From the NCBI RefSeq assembly GCF_000429705.1, contig NZ_KE386941.1:248001-312000 (forward strand): 64,000 bases of DNA, given 5' to 3'. This document shows, piece after piece, positions 51,145 to 60,237 of this stretch. Origin of the DNA: Alteribacter aurantiacus DSM 18675. GTDB lineage: Bacteria; Bacillota; Bacilli; Bacillales; Salisediminibacteriaceae. How positions within the stretch are numbered: the first letter of the stretch is position 1; each line of letters starts with the position of its first letter. The notes beneath the pieces are model-generated. The model was not told the DNA's origin, ran no database searches, and saw only the letters and a list, made by a program, of their open reading frames with translations. The position numbers and the translations under genes were made by a program.

Positions 51145-51198
51145 TTATCCACCCTTCTTAGGGCCTTGCATAATATGGGCAGTGAGGGGGGATGGACC

Positions 51199-51484
51199 AT
51201 GGACACAAACAGCATACACGACTTGTGCAAAGATCATATGTACCGTTACGTCTTGGTAACACCACACAAGATACGATGGAATCGTTGAGAACGTAGACGA
51301 GGACTATTTATATTTGGCCGTACCGACGGGTGGATTGGATGCTGAGGGAGGTATGAGGGTTTATGGAGGATACAGCTATTACCCATATTACTATCAACCC
51401 TATTATGGCCCGAGGAGACGGTTTCAACGATTAGTGCTACCACTGGCAGCCCTCACGGCAATTTCACTGCTGCCGTTTAATTAA
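51199..51484 (+). pseudogene. Frameshifted gene for a small Tyr-rich protein with an LSM-like N terminus
   Basis: The first frame starts at ATG 51199 (GAGGGGGGATGGACC upstream) and reads DLCKDHMYRYVLVT before diverging to a stop at 51286. The +1 frame then continues coherently: TRYDGIVENVDEDYLYLAVP, a Tyr-rich stretch (YSYYPYYYQPYYGPRRRF) and a hydrophobic end LPLAALTAISLLPFN. The whole resembles a family of about 90-110-residue proteins in Bacillaceae with a DGxVENVD motif. A one-base insertion, or a 3n+2 deletion, near 51258-51266 breaks the gene. A sequencing error cannot be excluded. Confidence 0.65.
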
Positions 51485-51495
51485 TACGATTAAAA

Positions 51496-51533
51496 GAACT
51501 GTGCCCAATGTTGAAGAGGTACAGTTCTTTTTG
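51496..51533 (+). terminator. Intrinsic terminator before yhaO
   Basis: GAACTGTGCC / GGTACAGTTC (one mismatch) around AATGTTGAAGA, followed by TTTTTG. Confidence 0.7.
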
Positions 51534-51557
51534 TGTGGAAAAATGAAAGTTTAACAC

Positions 51558-51571
51558 CGAACAAACGATCG
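51558..51571. promoter_or_regulatory. LexA/DinR-like box in the yhaO promoter
   Basis: CGAACAAACGATCG matches the Bacillus LexA consensus CGAACRNRYGTTYC at 12 of 14 positions. It overlaps the -35 region of a promoter whose -10 is TGTGGTATAAT (51577-51587). Confidence 0.5.
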
Positions 51572-51616
51572 CTTTTTGTGGTATAATGAGCGAAAAAGGT
51601 TGAGGGATGTGAGACA

Positions 51617-52843
51617 GTGGAGACTGTTCGTTTCATTCATTGCGCAGACCTGCATTTGGATCGGCCGTTTGAAACCTCGAAGCTTCCTGCTTCTTTATTG
51701 AACCGTTTAAAACGAAGTGCATACGTTTCTTTTGCAAAAATTATTGATGAAGCCATCGCAAAAGAAGTGGATTTTGTTGTCATCAGCGGAGACTTGTACG
51801 ATCTTGAACATCGCAGCTTAAAAGGTCAATTATTCATGCGAAAGCAGGCTGAACGATTAAAGGAAAAAGACATACTATTATACATTATTCATGGAAACCA
51901 TGACCCCCTAACAGAGAATGAGAACGGGATACGTATGCCTGAGAACGTGACGGTGTTCGGTTCAAAAACGTCGAGTGTATTACATAAAAATAATCAAGTG
52001 CGAGTGTATGGATTTAGCTACGATAAAAGAAGCATTGTTGAAAATCGGATTAAAGAATATGAGACGGAAAAGAAAGAAGACGCGCTCTTTCATATCGCTC
52101 TTCTTCATGGACAGGAAGAAGAGCAACCTGATCATGATCCGTACGCCCCTTTTAGAGTAAATCAACTGATTGACACAGGGTTTGACTATTGGGCGTTAGG
52201 GCATATTCATAAGCGGCAAATTATATCGGAAAAGCCATTTGTCGTATACCCTGGCAATATTCAAGGCGGGCATCGCAACGAAAGAGGAGCGAAAGGTGCC
52301 TACTACGTTGAACTTTCAAAGGTAGACGGGAAATTAACATTTTTAGATACTTCTGTGGTGGACTGGCACAGAGTGGAAGTGTCTATTAATGGGGTCGATT
52401 CGATGGACGGTTTTATTGCTAAATGCGAAAAAACGATTGATGGTGTTGGCAAAGAAAACAAGTTTGATTTGATTGACTTGGTCGTTACTGGTTCCGGTCC
52501 TCTTCACCAAGAACTGCAAAATCCGGTGGTGGTGGAGGAATGTATTGACGAACTTAGAGGGGACGAAGACGTTCTTTTCGACTTTTCGTATTGGGTTCAC
52601 CGTTTGGCAGTGCAAACGAAGCCTGAAATGGACAGAGAGAAAGCGAAGGACCAGTCTAATATTTTAGGAGATGTACTCCAAGTGATCGATGGCATTGAAG
52701 TATCGGATGATATCTTTTCCGAACTTTACAATCACCGAACGGCGCGAAAATACGTAACTCCATTAACAGATGCAGAAAAGAAAGAACTTTTGGATCAAGC
52801 AGAGCAGTGGCTTGTTTCACGTCTATTAAAGGAGGAAGCCTAA
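51617..52843 (+). CDS. yhaO: SbcD-like metallophosphoesterase YhaO
   Basis: 408 residues, GTG start after GAGGGATGTGAGACA. The metallophosphoesterase motifs are HCADLHLD, ISGDLYD, HGNHDP, LLHGQ and LGHIHKRQ. The C-terminal 130 residues are a capping/partner-binding region. It resembles the SbcD/Mre11 nuclease and forms a pair with the SMC-like YhaN immediately downstream (adjacent stop and start). The complex acts on DNA ends or RNA; its role in B. subtilis is linked to DNA repair. Confidence 0.87.
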   Translation: METVRFIHCADLHLDRPFETSKLPASLLNRLKRSAYVSFAKIIDEAIAKEVDFVVISGDLYDLEHRSLKGQLFMRKQAERLKEKDILLYIIHGNHDPLTENENGIRMPENVTVFGSKTSSVLHKNNQVRVYGFSYDKRSIVENRIKEYETEKKEDALFHIALLHGQEEEQPDHDPYAPFRVNQLIDTGFDYWALGHIHKRQIISEKPFVVYPGNIQGGHRNERGAKGAYYVELSKVDGKLTFLDTSVVDWHRVEVSINGVDSMDGFIAKCEKTIDGVGKENKFDLIDLVVTGSGPLHQELQNPVVVEECIDELRGDEDVLFDFSYWVHRLAVQTKPEMDREKAKDQSNILGDVLQVIDGIEVSDDIFSELYNHRTARKYVTPLTDAEKKELLDQAEQWLVSRLLKEEA

Positions 52844-55837
52844 GTGATTATCAAAGAAATCGACATCTACGGATTCGGTAAATGGACGAACGAAAGGTTC
52901 ACGTTAGACCCTTCCATTCAACTCGTCTTCGGAGAAAATGAAGCAGGTAAATCAACTTTAATGGCGTTTATTCAGGCTGTATTATTTGGCTTCCCGAAAA
53001 AGAATGAGCAAAAAAAATCCTATGAACCGCTTCATCATTCTATATATGGTGGCAGCTTGGTCATAAAAACGGAGCATGACGATCAAGTTATTATTGAGAG
53101 AGTTCGAAAAAATCGAATGAAAGGTGAAGTTACTGTCAAGTATTCCACTGGTAAGACAGGAGGAGAAGAAGAGCTTGACGTTATACTAAATGGGATCTCA
53201 CAAACGGTATTTGAAGGGATCTTTTCATTCGACTTGTCAGGTCTACAAGGTTTGGAAAAGATGAATCGGGAAGAAATGAACAGTTTTCTCTATGACACCT
53301 CAATCTCAGGAGGGCCTTCATTATTGCAAAGTGAGAAAGAAGCCGATGAACAGATGCAGGCATGGTTTAAATCGAGAGGGAAAAAAACACCAATTAACCT
53401 AACCCTAAAAGAGCTCCAAGAAAAAGAAAAAGAAGTTCTGGAGTGGAGGGCAAAACTCGCGGAATATGATGATTTGGCAAACAAGATCGACTCTACAAAA
53501 CAACGGATTGATGAAGTGGCAACAGATAAACATACATTAAAGCAAACCCTTTCAGAGTATGATCGAGTGAAAAAGATGCTTCCGTTGTATGGGGAATATA
53601 AAGTAATAGAGGCAACACTTCCAAATGAAAAGGAGCTATCATTTCCGGAATCTGGTATCGAAAGGCTTGAGCGCTCGATAAACGAAGAAAAAGAGCTTCA
53701 AATCAATTACACTGAAAAAGAAGAGCAGAAAGTTCTACTCGAAGAAAAGGTTAAAAGCCTCAGAAACCAGCTTTCTCCATTGGATGTAAAAGAGATTGAA
53801 CGTCAAGTGAAGAAATTGAATAACGAAGAGGGACGATATAGAGAGCTCACAAAATCAAAAACAAGCGTTTTGCAAAAGAAGGATCTTCTTGAAAAGAAAC
53901 AAAAGGTAATTGAAATGGAATGGGGCATCGAGGATCAACAACACCTAAAAAAACGTGATATAACACGGCAGGCTAACGATAAACTCAGGGAATTAAGGAA
54001 GGTGTACGAAGAGTCGGATGAGGCTCTTACTCGACTTGAGGATCAACAAGGACAGCTTAAAAAAGAGCAAGAACGTCTATTACTAGAGTTTGAGCAAACG
54101 GAACAAGGCTTGCTGAGTGAAAGTGAAAAGGCACAAGCAGAGCAAACGCTTGATATGTATCATCAACTTGAAGCTTTTAAACCTCAGCTTACGATGCTAA
54201 AACACCGTTTAAACGTTCTTGAATCGAAAAAAGAATCAGAGAAAGACTCGTATGCAACACCCCTCACATTCGGTGCAATTGTTCTCATCTTAATAGGTGG
54301 TTGGAGCCTATTTACTGGCGCTATACTTCAAGGGATTTTTACATTAGGAATTGCTTTACTTGCCCTCTTTTTTATTAAGGTACGACCGAAGGGAGATTGG
54401 AATCGAGGATCTGGAGAGATCGACCAAGTGAGCAGTGAAATACGTAAGTGGGATGAGATAGAAAAACAGCTCAATCAACAACCAGTATCTAATTGGAAAG
54501 AAAAACTTACGTTGCATGAGCGCGCGGTGCGAGAAGCGGAACAAATCAATCGAGAGCTTGGCCAAAGGAAGCGGTCTGCACTAAACGTAAGTCAAGATAT
54601 ATCTTCATACCAACAGAAGGTGAATGAAGCATTGGGTGAACTGCAACGATGGGCCAAATCTACAGGGTTTGAACCAGGATATACTGCAGAACAATATGAA
54701 GACATGTTCACTGCCACAACCGAGTGGAAACAGTTGGATGAAGAAAGGCAAAGGTGTAAAAAGGAGCTCATAGAGCTTGATCACCAAATCAATCGTTTTT
54801 TGGATAGCGTTAATAATGTGGCAACCTATGTAGGGCTTTCCAAAGAACAGCCCCCATCCCTAATCTTAAGCGAGTTGGAGCGATGGGTTGAAAATGAGAA
54901 AGATTTAATTAGCATTTGCGAAAAAGCGGTAAACGACTTGGAAACCTTAACTCAGGAGCTACGAAGCATTAATCGTCGTATGGCAAAAGAAAAAGCGGTT
55001 GTATCATCGTTGTTTGATGAAGCCGGAGTAACAGATGAAGAAAGCTTTCGAAAAAAAGAAATGGAGTGGAGAGAAGACAAAAAGAAGAGAACAGATGCGC
55101 GCACGCTCCTAGCCCAGATGAAAGCAATATCGTCTAAAGACACGTGGGAAAAGGACTGGGAACGGTGTGAAGAATGGAAAGATACGATTGATGATCACAT
55201 CGAAAACTTTCTTTCTCGCATACATGCATACGAGCGTGAAGAGAAACAACTCATAGAGCAACGTACAAACTTTAAACACGTTCTTAGAGAATTGGAAAAC
55301 GGAACAACCTATGAAGACCTTCTCCAACAGTTTGAGGTTTTAAAGCAAGAATTGAACACCTATAGCAAAGAATGGTCAATGCTTGCTTTAGCAAAAGAGA
55401 TCATTCAGAGAACAAAGAGGCGATATGAAGAAAAAAGACAGCCAGCTGTTCTGCAAGGGGCGGAACAGTACTTCAAAACGTTAACGGATGGCAGATATGT
55501 TAAATTGTTCGCTCCCCTCGGTGAAACCAGGTTTGTTGTAGAACGAAATGATGGAGCGAGGTTCGGACCAGCCGATTTAAGTCAAGGCACTTGTGAGCTA
55601 TTGTATGTAGCGATTCGTTTCTCTCTTGTGGAGCACTATAAACAAGAAGAGCCACTTCCTATTATTATTGATGAGGCTTTCGTAAACTTTGATGCATTAA
55701 GAAGGGATCGAGTCATAAAAGCAATCAATCGCCTAGGAAAGACACACCAAATCCTATACTTTACCTGTCATAAAAACGTACAAGAAGAAATGAATCGAGA
55801 ACCTCTTATTTTAAATGAACAAGTGCTTTTGCGTTAG
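52844..55837 (+). CDS. yhaN: SMC/SbcC-like ATPase YhaN (SbcE)
   Basis: 997 residues, GTG start immediately after yhaO with AAAGGAGGAAGCCTAA upstream. N-terminal Walker A FGENEAGKST (about residue 30), two long coiled-coil stretches (about 170-450 and 550-850) and C-terminal signature DLSQGTCELLYVAIR plus Walker B PIIIDEAFVNFD. A predicted membrane hairpin (about residues 465-507, two hydrophobic segments) lies in the centre of the coiled coil, so the arms may be anchored to the membrane. It partners with YhaO like SbcC with SbcD. In B. subtilis YhaN is also called SbcE. Confidence 0.88.
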   Translation: MIIKEIDIYGFGKWTNERFTLDPSIQLVFGENEAGKSTLMAFIQAVLFGFPKKNEQKKSYEPLHHSIYGGSLVIKTEHDDQVIIERVRKNRMKGEVTVKYSTGKTGGEEELDVILNGISQTVFEGIFSFDLSGLQGLEKMNREEMNSFLYDTSISGGPSLLQSEKEADEQMQAWFKSRGKKTPINLTLKELQEKEKEVLEWRAKLAEYDDLANKIDSTKQRIDEVATDKHTLKQTLSEYDRVKKMLPLYGEYKVIEATLPNEKELSFPESGIERLERSINEEKELQINYTEKEEQKVLLEEKVKSLRNQLSPLDVKEIERQVKKLNNEEGRYRELTKSKTSVLQKKDLLEKKQKVIEMEWGIEDQQHLKKRDITRQANDKLRELRKVYEESDEALTRLEDQQGQLKKEQERLLLEFEQTEQGLLSESEKAQAEQTLDMYHQLEAFKPQLTMLKHRLNVLESKKESEKDSYATPLTFGAIVLILIGGWSLFTGAILQGIFTLGIALLALFFIKVRPKGDWNRGSGEIDQVSSEIRKWDEIEKQLNQQPVSNWKEKLTLHERAVREAEQINRELGQRKRSALNVSQDISSYQQKVNEALGELQRWAKSTGFEPGYTAEQYEDMFTATTEWKQLDEERQRCKKELIELDHQINRFLDSVNNVATYVGLSKEQPPSLILSELERWVENEKDLISICEKAVNDLETLTQELRSINRRMAKEKAVVSSLFDEAGVTDEESFRKKEMEWREDKKKRTDARTLLAQMKAISSKDTWEKDWERCEEWKDTIDDHIENFLSRIHAYEREEKQLIEQRTNFKHVLRELENGTTYEDLLQQFEVLKQELNTYSKEWSMLALAKEIIQRTKRRYEEKRQPAVLQGAEQYFKTLTDGRYVKLFAPLGETRFVVERNDGARFGPADLSQGTCELLYVAIRFSLVEHYKQEEPLPIIIDEAFVNFDALRRDRVIKAINRLGKTHQILYFTCHKNVQEEMNREPLILNEQVLLR

Positions 55838-55843
55838 CTTTTC

Positions 55844-55875
55844 AACCGCTGCCCTTTTAGAAGGTGGCGGTTTTG
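55844..55875 (+). terminator. Intrinsic terminator of yhaON
   Basis: AACCGCTGCCC / GGTGGCGGTT with a short loop, followed by TTTTG. It closes the transcript after yhaN, so yhaM is expressed separately here. Confidence 0.7.
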
Positions 55876-56072
55876 TATTGCAACGGATCAGGTTCATGCT
55901 AAGGGAACGGCCGAATAAGGGGTGAAACAACGCCTATAAAACCCTTTCATTTTCATATTTGTACATAATTTCGGGCTTTCTTGTTCTTTTAGGTGAAATT
56001 ATTATAAAATAGCTACACAAGGGGTTTGGGACTAAGTTCGATTACAACATACAATTGAAGGATGTGGTCTTT

Positions 56073-56747
56073 ATGGACAACAACTATAAAATTTATTTAG
56101 TAGAAGACGAGAAAAATCTAGCGGAAGTCATTAAAGCTTATATGGAAAAAGAGGGGTGGGACGTAACGATCTTCCTTGACGGGAAGGAAGCACACGATTC
56201 CATCAATAAACCACCTCATCTGTGGGTATTAGATATCATGCTACCGGGAATGGATGGCTATCAGCTCTTAAAAGCAATAAAAGCCGACCAAGATACACCT
56301 GTTATCTTCATCTCGGCGCGAGACAAAGATCTCGACCGTGTGCTTGGTTTAGAGCTTGGAAGTGACGATTATTTGGCCAAGCCGTTTATGCCGGAAGAAC
56401 TCGTCATACGTGCGAAGAAATTATTGAAGCGTGTCTATCAAACGGAGGTTCAAGAACATAAAAAAATTGAACTAAATGGATATACAATCGATACAAACTC
56501 GAGAACCGTTCACGATTACGAAGAATTAGTTGAGTTAACAACGAAAGAGATGGATCTCATCATTCTTCTTACAAGCAATGTAGGAAATGCCCTTTCACGA
56601 GAAGACATTATTGAGTATGTATGGGGCAGCGACTATTTCGGATCGGAGCGAGCGGTTGATGACGTGGTTCGCCGTGTTCGTAAGAAACTCCCACGCGTTC
56701 ACGTTGAAACACTTTACGGGTATGGATACAGGGTCTTATCATCATGA
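56073..56747 (+). CDS. cssR: OmpR-family response regulator (CssR-like)
   Basis: 224 residues from the ATG at 56073 after GAAGGATGTGGTCTTT. Receiver domain with acidic pair VEDEKN, phosphorylated Asp in WVLDIMLPG, Thr/Ser in FISARD and Lys in YLAKPF. C-terminal winged helix ends with VHVETLYGYGYRVL. Overlaps its kinase by four bases. The kinase's similarity to CssS suggests CssR, the regulator of secretion stress, but the htrA-type targets are not in the window. Confidence 0.75.
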   Translation: MDNNYKIYLVEDEKNLAEVIKAYMEKEGWDVTIFLDGKEAHDSINKPPHLWVLDIMLPGMDGYQLLKAIKADQDTPVIFISARDKDLDRVLGLELGSDDYLAKPFMPEELVIRAKKLLKRVYQTEVQEHKKIELNGYTIDTNSRTVHDYEELVELTTKEMDLIILLTSNVGNALSREDIIEYVWGSDYFGSERAVDDVVRRVRKKLPRVHVETLYGYGYRVLSS

Positions 56748-58096
56748 TCAAGCTCAATCTGACACAGCGGATTTGGTTCTCTTTTATCGCCATTATCCTG
56801 ATGGTCGGGTTATTAATTGGAATCATTTATCCGATTTCTTTGAAGAGCACATTAACAGAGGAAACTTATCGCATTATTGAACAAGAACAAGTAAGGGCAA
56901 TGAGCCCAAGGGGAGAATACCCTGCACCTCACACTTCGGATGTTGAGTTTCTTGAACGTCGGGACGCAGAGCGTTCCGTCGGACACTTGGTGATCGGTGG
57001 GAACCAATTGGGCAGGAGACTTGGTGATCCCGTTCCGACCGAAGTGTTAATTGAGATGGGGCAGCGTGCTCAAGAAGTAGAGCGTCGAGGTAGATACGAG
57101 CTCACCTACAATGATGCTACCCTTTTCTATGTCGTGTTTAAGTCCTATACACCTGAAGGGGAGTACTACCACATTACATATATGTGGGATACTTACCGAG
57201 ACCAAATGGTCAACAGACTTTGGTCAAGGCTGTTCTATATTATGGTGATGGCAGGCTTACTCAGTTTGATACCGGCATTTTGGTTGAAGAACTATTTGAA
57301 GGTACCGCTAACTAGCTTAGGCAACCACTTTGAACAAATTGCTGATCGGAATTGGAAAGAACCGTTCCATTGGGAAAGTGATGATGATTTTGAAAAGTTG
57401 TCTAACCAATTTGAATCTATGAGACAGAATTTGATGAAATATGACCGGGCTCAACGCACATTCATTCAGCATGCTTCCCATGAGCTGAAGACACCGATTA
57501 TGGTCGTTAAAAGCTATGCCCAATCCGTGAAAGACGGTATTTTACCAAAGGAAAACATTCCTTCTACAATGGATGTGATTTTGGAAGAAAGTGAACGTAT
57601 GGAAAAACGAGTAAAAGACATGCTTTATTATACGAAACTTGATTCGTTGAAAGAAACGACGATGGAGAAAGTCGATTTTCCATTTGGCTCACTTGCTTAT
57701 CAAATCCGCGAACGTTTTTGCATGCAACGAGAAGACGTGACGATTCGCGTTGAAGGTGACAAGACCAACATTTACGGAGACAAAGAACAGCTTCAAGTTC
57801 TCCTTGAGAACCTTGTAGAAAATGCCCTTCGTTATGCAGAATCAGAGATTGTCTTACGTGCAGAACAACGAGACCAAAACACGTTAATAGAGGTTGAAAA
57901 CGATGGAGAGTTCATTCCTGAAAAAGAAATGGAGCATTTATTTACTCCGTTTAGAAAAGGAAACAAAGGGCAGTTTGGTCTTGGGCTTGCCATCGTTAAG
58001 AGTATTGCAGAGCTTCACAAAGGAGAACCTGAATTACGGAATACAGAGCGAGGGGTTTGCTTTTCAATCTATTTGCCTAAAACAAATAATAGTTAA
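56744..58096 (+). CDS. cssS: Sensor histidine kinase (CssS-like)
   Basis: 450 residues (B. subtilis CssS has 451). Two membrane helices (about 10-32 and 163-183) flank an extracytoplasmic sensor (about 35-160) with TEETYRIIEQEQ. HAMP follows, then the H-box QHASHELKTPIMVVKSYAQS (catalytic His), N-box LENLVENALRY, and the G box FGLGLAIVKS. The stretch from the H-box through KDGILPKENI and VKDMLYYTKLD is close to CssS. The CssRS system detects misfolded secreted protein at the membrane surface. Confidence 0.75.
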   Translation: MIKLNLTQRIWFSFIAIILMVGLLIGIIYPISLKSTLTEETYRIIEQEQVRAMSPRGEYPAPHTSDVEFLERRDAERSVGHLVIGGNQLGRRLGDPVPTEVLIEMGQRAQEVERRGRYELTYNDATLFYVVFKSYTPEGEYYHITYMWDTYRDQMVNRLWSRLFYIMVMAGLLSLIPAFWLKNYLKVPLTSLGNHFEQIADRNWKEPFHWESDDDFEKLSNQFESMRQNLMKYDRAQRTFIQHASHELKTPIMVVKSYAQSVKDGILPKENIPSTMDVILEESERMEKRVKDMLYYTKLDSLKETTMEKVDFPFGSLAYQIRERFCMQREDVTIRVEGDKTNIYGDKEQLQVLLENLVENALRYAESEIVLRAEQRDQNTLIEVENDGEFIPEKEMEHLFTPFRKGNKGQFGLGLAIVKSIAELHKGEPELRNTERGVCFSIYLPKTNNS

Positions 58097-58129
58097 ACCT
58101 ACCCCTTTGTCACTGAAATGAGTGGTCTT

Positions 58130-59329
58130 ATGAAAAAACAAACGAAATCGTTACTGCTTCTTATGGTAAATATGTTCGTCGTTATGATGGGGATTGGTCT
58201 AGTGATCCCGATCCTTCCTTATTATGTAGATTCATTTGGAGCAGGTTCAATTGAATTGGGCGTTCTTATCGCTCTTTTTGCCTTTATGCAATTCCTTACG
58301 GCGCCTTTTTGGGGAAAGCTTTCTGACCAAGTTGGAAGGAAGCCACTTATTGCCATAGGGATGTTTGGATTTGCTGTAGCAGAGTTTATCTTTGCTTTTG
58401 CTACTCAAATGTGGATGCTTTATATGTCCAGAATCATCGCCGGGGCGTTTGGTGCTGCAGTCATGCCCACAGCTATGGCGTATGTTGCTGATACCACAAC
58501 TGAAGAGAAGCGGAGTAAAGGGATGGGCTTATTGGGTATGTCTATGGCTCTTGGTATCGTATTCGGTCCAGGAATAGGGGGGTGGCTTGCTGAAGTGAGC
58601 TTGTCTACGCCATTCCTGTTTGCAGGTATAGCTGCATCTCTTGCATGTGTCTTTTCTTTGCTTTTCCTCCCTGAGTCTTTGCCAGAAGATAAAAGAACAG
58701 TAAAAGGGGAACTCAAAACAAGCCAATTTAGTGACATGTGGCAAGCGTTACGAAGTCCCGTAGGATTTTTACTCGGTCTTGTTTTCGTACTAAGTTTTGG
58801 ACTGGCTAATTTTCAAACCGTGTTTGGGATGTATGCGTGGGACCGTTTCCTTTATTCCCCGTCTGAAGTAGGAACGATTGTGATGATTGTTGGTGTTGTA
58901 GGGGCAGTTGCTCAAGGAGGGCTGATTGGACGTTTGAGCAAGCGTTTTGGGGATGAAAAAGTAGCCCTGGGGTCTCTCCTATTAAGTGGTGTTGGCTTTA
59001 TATTAATGAGTTTTGCCTTTAACTACAGCACCCTCATTGTGACAACTTGTTTATTCTTTTTAGGTAACTCTCTTCTAAGACCTTCCGTAAATGCAATGAT
59101 CTCTAAGCTAGCGGGTAAAAAACAAGGGCTTGTAATGGGTGTTAATAATTCGTTTGTGAGCTTAGGAAATGTAATGGGGGCTTTGCTTGCGGGAAATTTA
59201 TTTGCTTTTAATATCTTCTTCCCATTTGCTGTCGGAGCCAGTATGATGTTTTTAGCTTTCTTTTCCACGATTCTATGGCTAGGAAAGCAGAAAAACAAGG
59301 CAATCAAACACACAGAGGAAGTCATGTAA
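58130..59329 (+). CDS. MFS drug exporter (12-TM, TetA/Bmr-like)
   Basis: 399 residues from the ATG at 58130; an in-frame ATG at 58118 is equally near the kinase stop and neither has a strong ribosome site. Twelve hydrophobic segments. Motif A GKLSDQVGRKPL between helices 2 and 3, and GMALGIVFGPGIGG, the motif C of drug:H+ antiporters, in helix 5. It follows the two-component genes by 33 bases on the same strand and may be cotranscribed. The substrate is unknown. Confidence 0.78.
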   Translation: MKKQTKSLLLLMVNMFVVMMGIGLVIPILPYYVDSFGAGSIELGVLIALFAFMQFLTAPFWGKLSDQVGRKPLIAIGMFGFAVAEFIFAFATQMWMLYMSRIIAGAFGAAVMPTAMAYVADTTTEEKRSKGMGLLGMSMALGIVFGPGIGGWLAEVSLSTPFLFAGIAASLACVFSLLFLPESLPEDKRTVKGELKTSQFSDMWQALRSPVGFLLGLVFVLSFGLANFQTVFGMYAWDRFLYSPSEVGTIVMIVGVVGAVAQGGLIGRLSKRFGDEKVALGSLLLSGVGFILMSFAFNYSTLIVTTCLFFLGNSLLRPSVNAMISKLAGKKQGLVMGVNNSFVSLGNVMGALLAGNLFAFNIFFPFAVGASMMFLAFFSTILWLGKQKNKAIKHTEEVM

Positions 59330-59487
59330 CAATTATGAACCAGGTAAATAACCGTTAGCCGTCAAGTTAAGCAAACTTGGCGGATTTTTTTTGGTTTTTT
59401 ATCTTATTGATGATTCACTCTCATTTTTTCACATGACAAAGATGCTACTTTTCGGAAGATTTTTTTGACAAGGATATATTCCGTTAC

Positions 59488-59582
59488 AGGTGGACGCTTT
59501 CCGCGGGCATCGCCTTAGCCTCCTCGGGAAAGGCGCCCTGCGGGGTCTTCGGCTGATGCTATTCCCGCTGGAGTCGCCACCT
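59488..59582. repeat. G+C-rich module B of copy 2
   Basis: 95 bases bounded by AGGTGG/CCACCT, apparently 100% identical to the complement of 10987-11081. Confidence 0.8.
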
Positions 59583-59923
59583 TTCACTACATTTTCTAAT
59601 TTAAATGATGATATTTATTAGACAAACAGCTTATTAAAACGTGTAAGAGTATCAGCTTATCTTCCTCCTTCATCGTGTTCTTTAAGACTTGAAAAGTGTC
59701 TCACAATTCTTCTTTCTACACTTCCTACATCTTTTTTGAATGGTTTCTATGTATTGATGAAAAAGGTTATTTATCTTAATTGGTGATATCTGCACTCTCA
59801 CGTAATTCTTTCACATTTCACCCTCACTGACTTCACCTTTTAGTTTGTAAAGGGAAGATACCCGACAAGGTGAACCATTAAGCTCTTATCTATCACAAAT
59901 GATTTGAACTAGGACATGCGATT

Positions 59924-60046
59924 AGGTGTAGACGGAATGTTCGAGACTCCTGCGGCCGTGGGAGCCAGGAGAGACCCCGCAAGGGCTATGCCCGAGGAGG
60001 CTCGCCGGCACCGCCGCGGAAAGCGAAGAACATTCTGGCTACACCT
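59924..60046. repeat. G+C-rich module A of copy 2
   Basis: 123 bases bounded by imperfect 19-bp inverted repeats (AGGTGTAGACGGAATGTTC and GAACATTCTGGCTACACCT). It differs from the complement of 10256-10379 at only a few positions, including one lost base. Confidence 0.8.
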
Positions 60047-60168
60047 TTCTTCAACTGATTTACTACACTCAATCCTTAAGTTGATGGCTATGGGGTTAAC
60101 TCCCGGTTCCCTTAAAGAGATGTCCTTTGCCCCCAATCTAGTAGTAAAACCCAATGGGCCACGTTCAT

Positions 60169-60182
60169 AGAACAAACGTTTG
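60169..60182. promoter_or_regulatory. LexA/DinR-like box in the yhaM promoter
   Basis: AGAACAAACGTTTG matches CGAACRNRYGTTYC at 12 of 14 positions (all of GAACRNRYGTTY). It overlaps the -35 region of an extended -10 promoter (TGCTATACT, 60191-60199), the same arrangement as in front of yhaO. Confidence 0.55.
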
Positions 60183-60237
60183 AGAAAATATGCTATACTG
60201 TCAAAAAAGAGAACCTTGGAAAGAGAGGGAGGAGAAG

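Larger units (their letters stand above)
59342..60104 (-). mobile_element. Decayed inverted copy of the insertion-sequence remnant (copy 2)
   Basis: The same succession as 10198-11217 but on the opposite strand: GCCGTCAAGTTAAG at the left (about 59358), module B, transposase remnant, module A, and TIR (60075-60104, starting CTTAAGTTGATGGC). The transposase part lacks about 300 bases including the RWQVEQLFKSW region and has further small deletions, so no ORF remains. The left terminal repeat is badly eroded. It separates the MFS gene from yhaM. Confidence 0.78.

Noticed and set aside
59909..60175. ORFs of 84-88 aa on both strands in element copy 2
   Set aside because: Same repeat module; open frames are a by-product of its G+C-rich palindrome.
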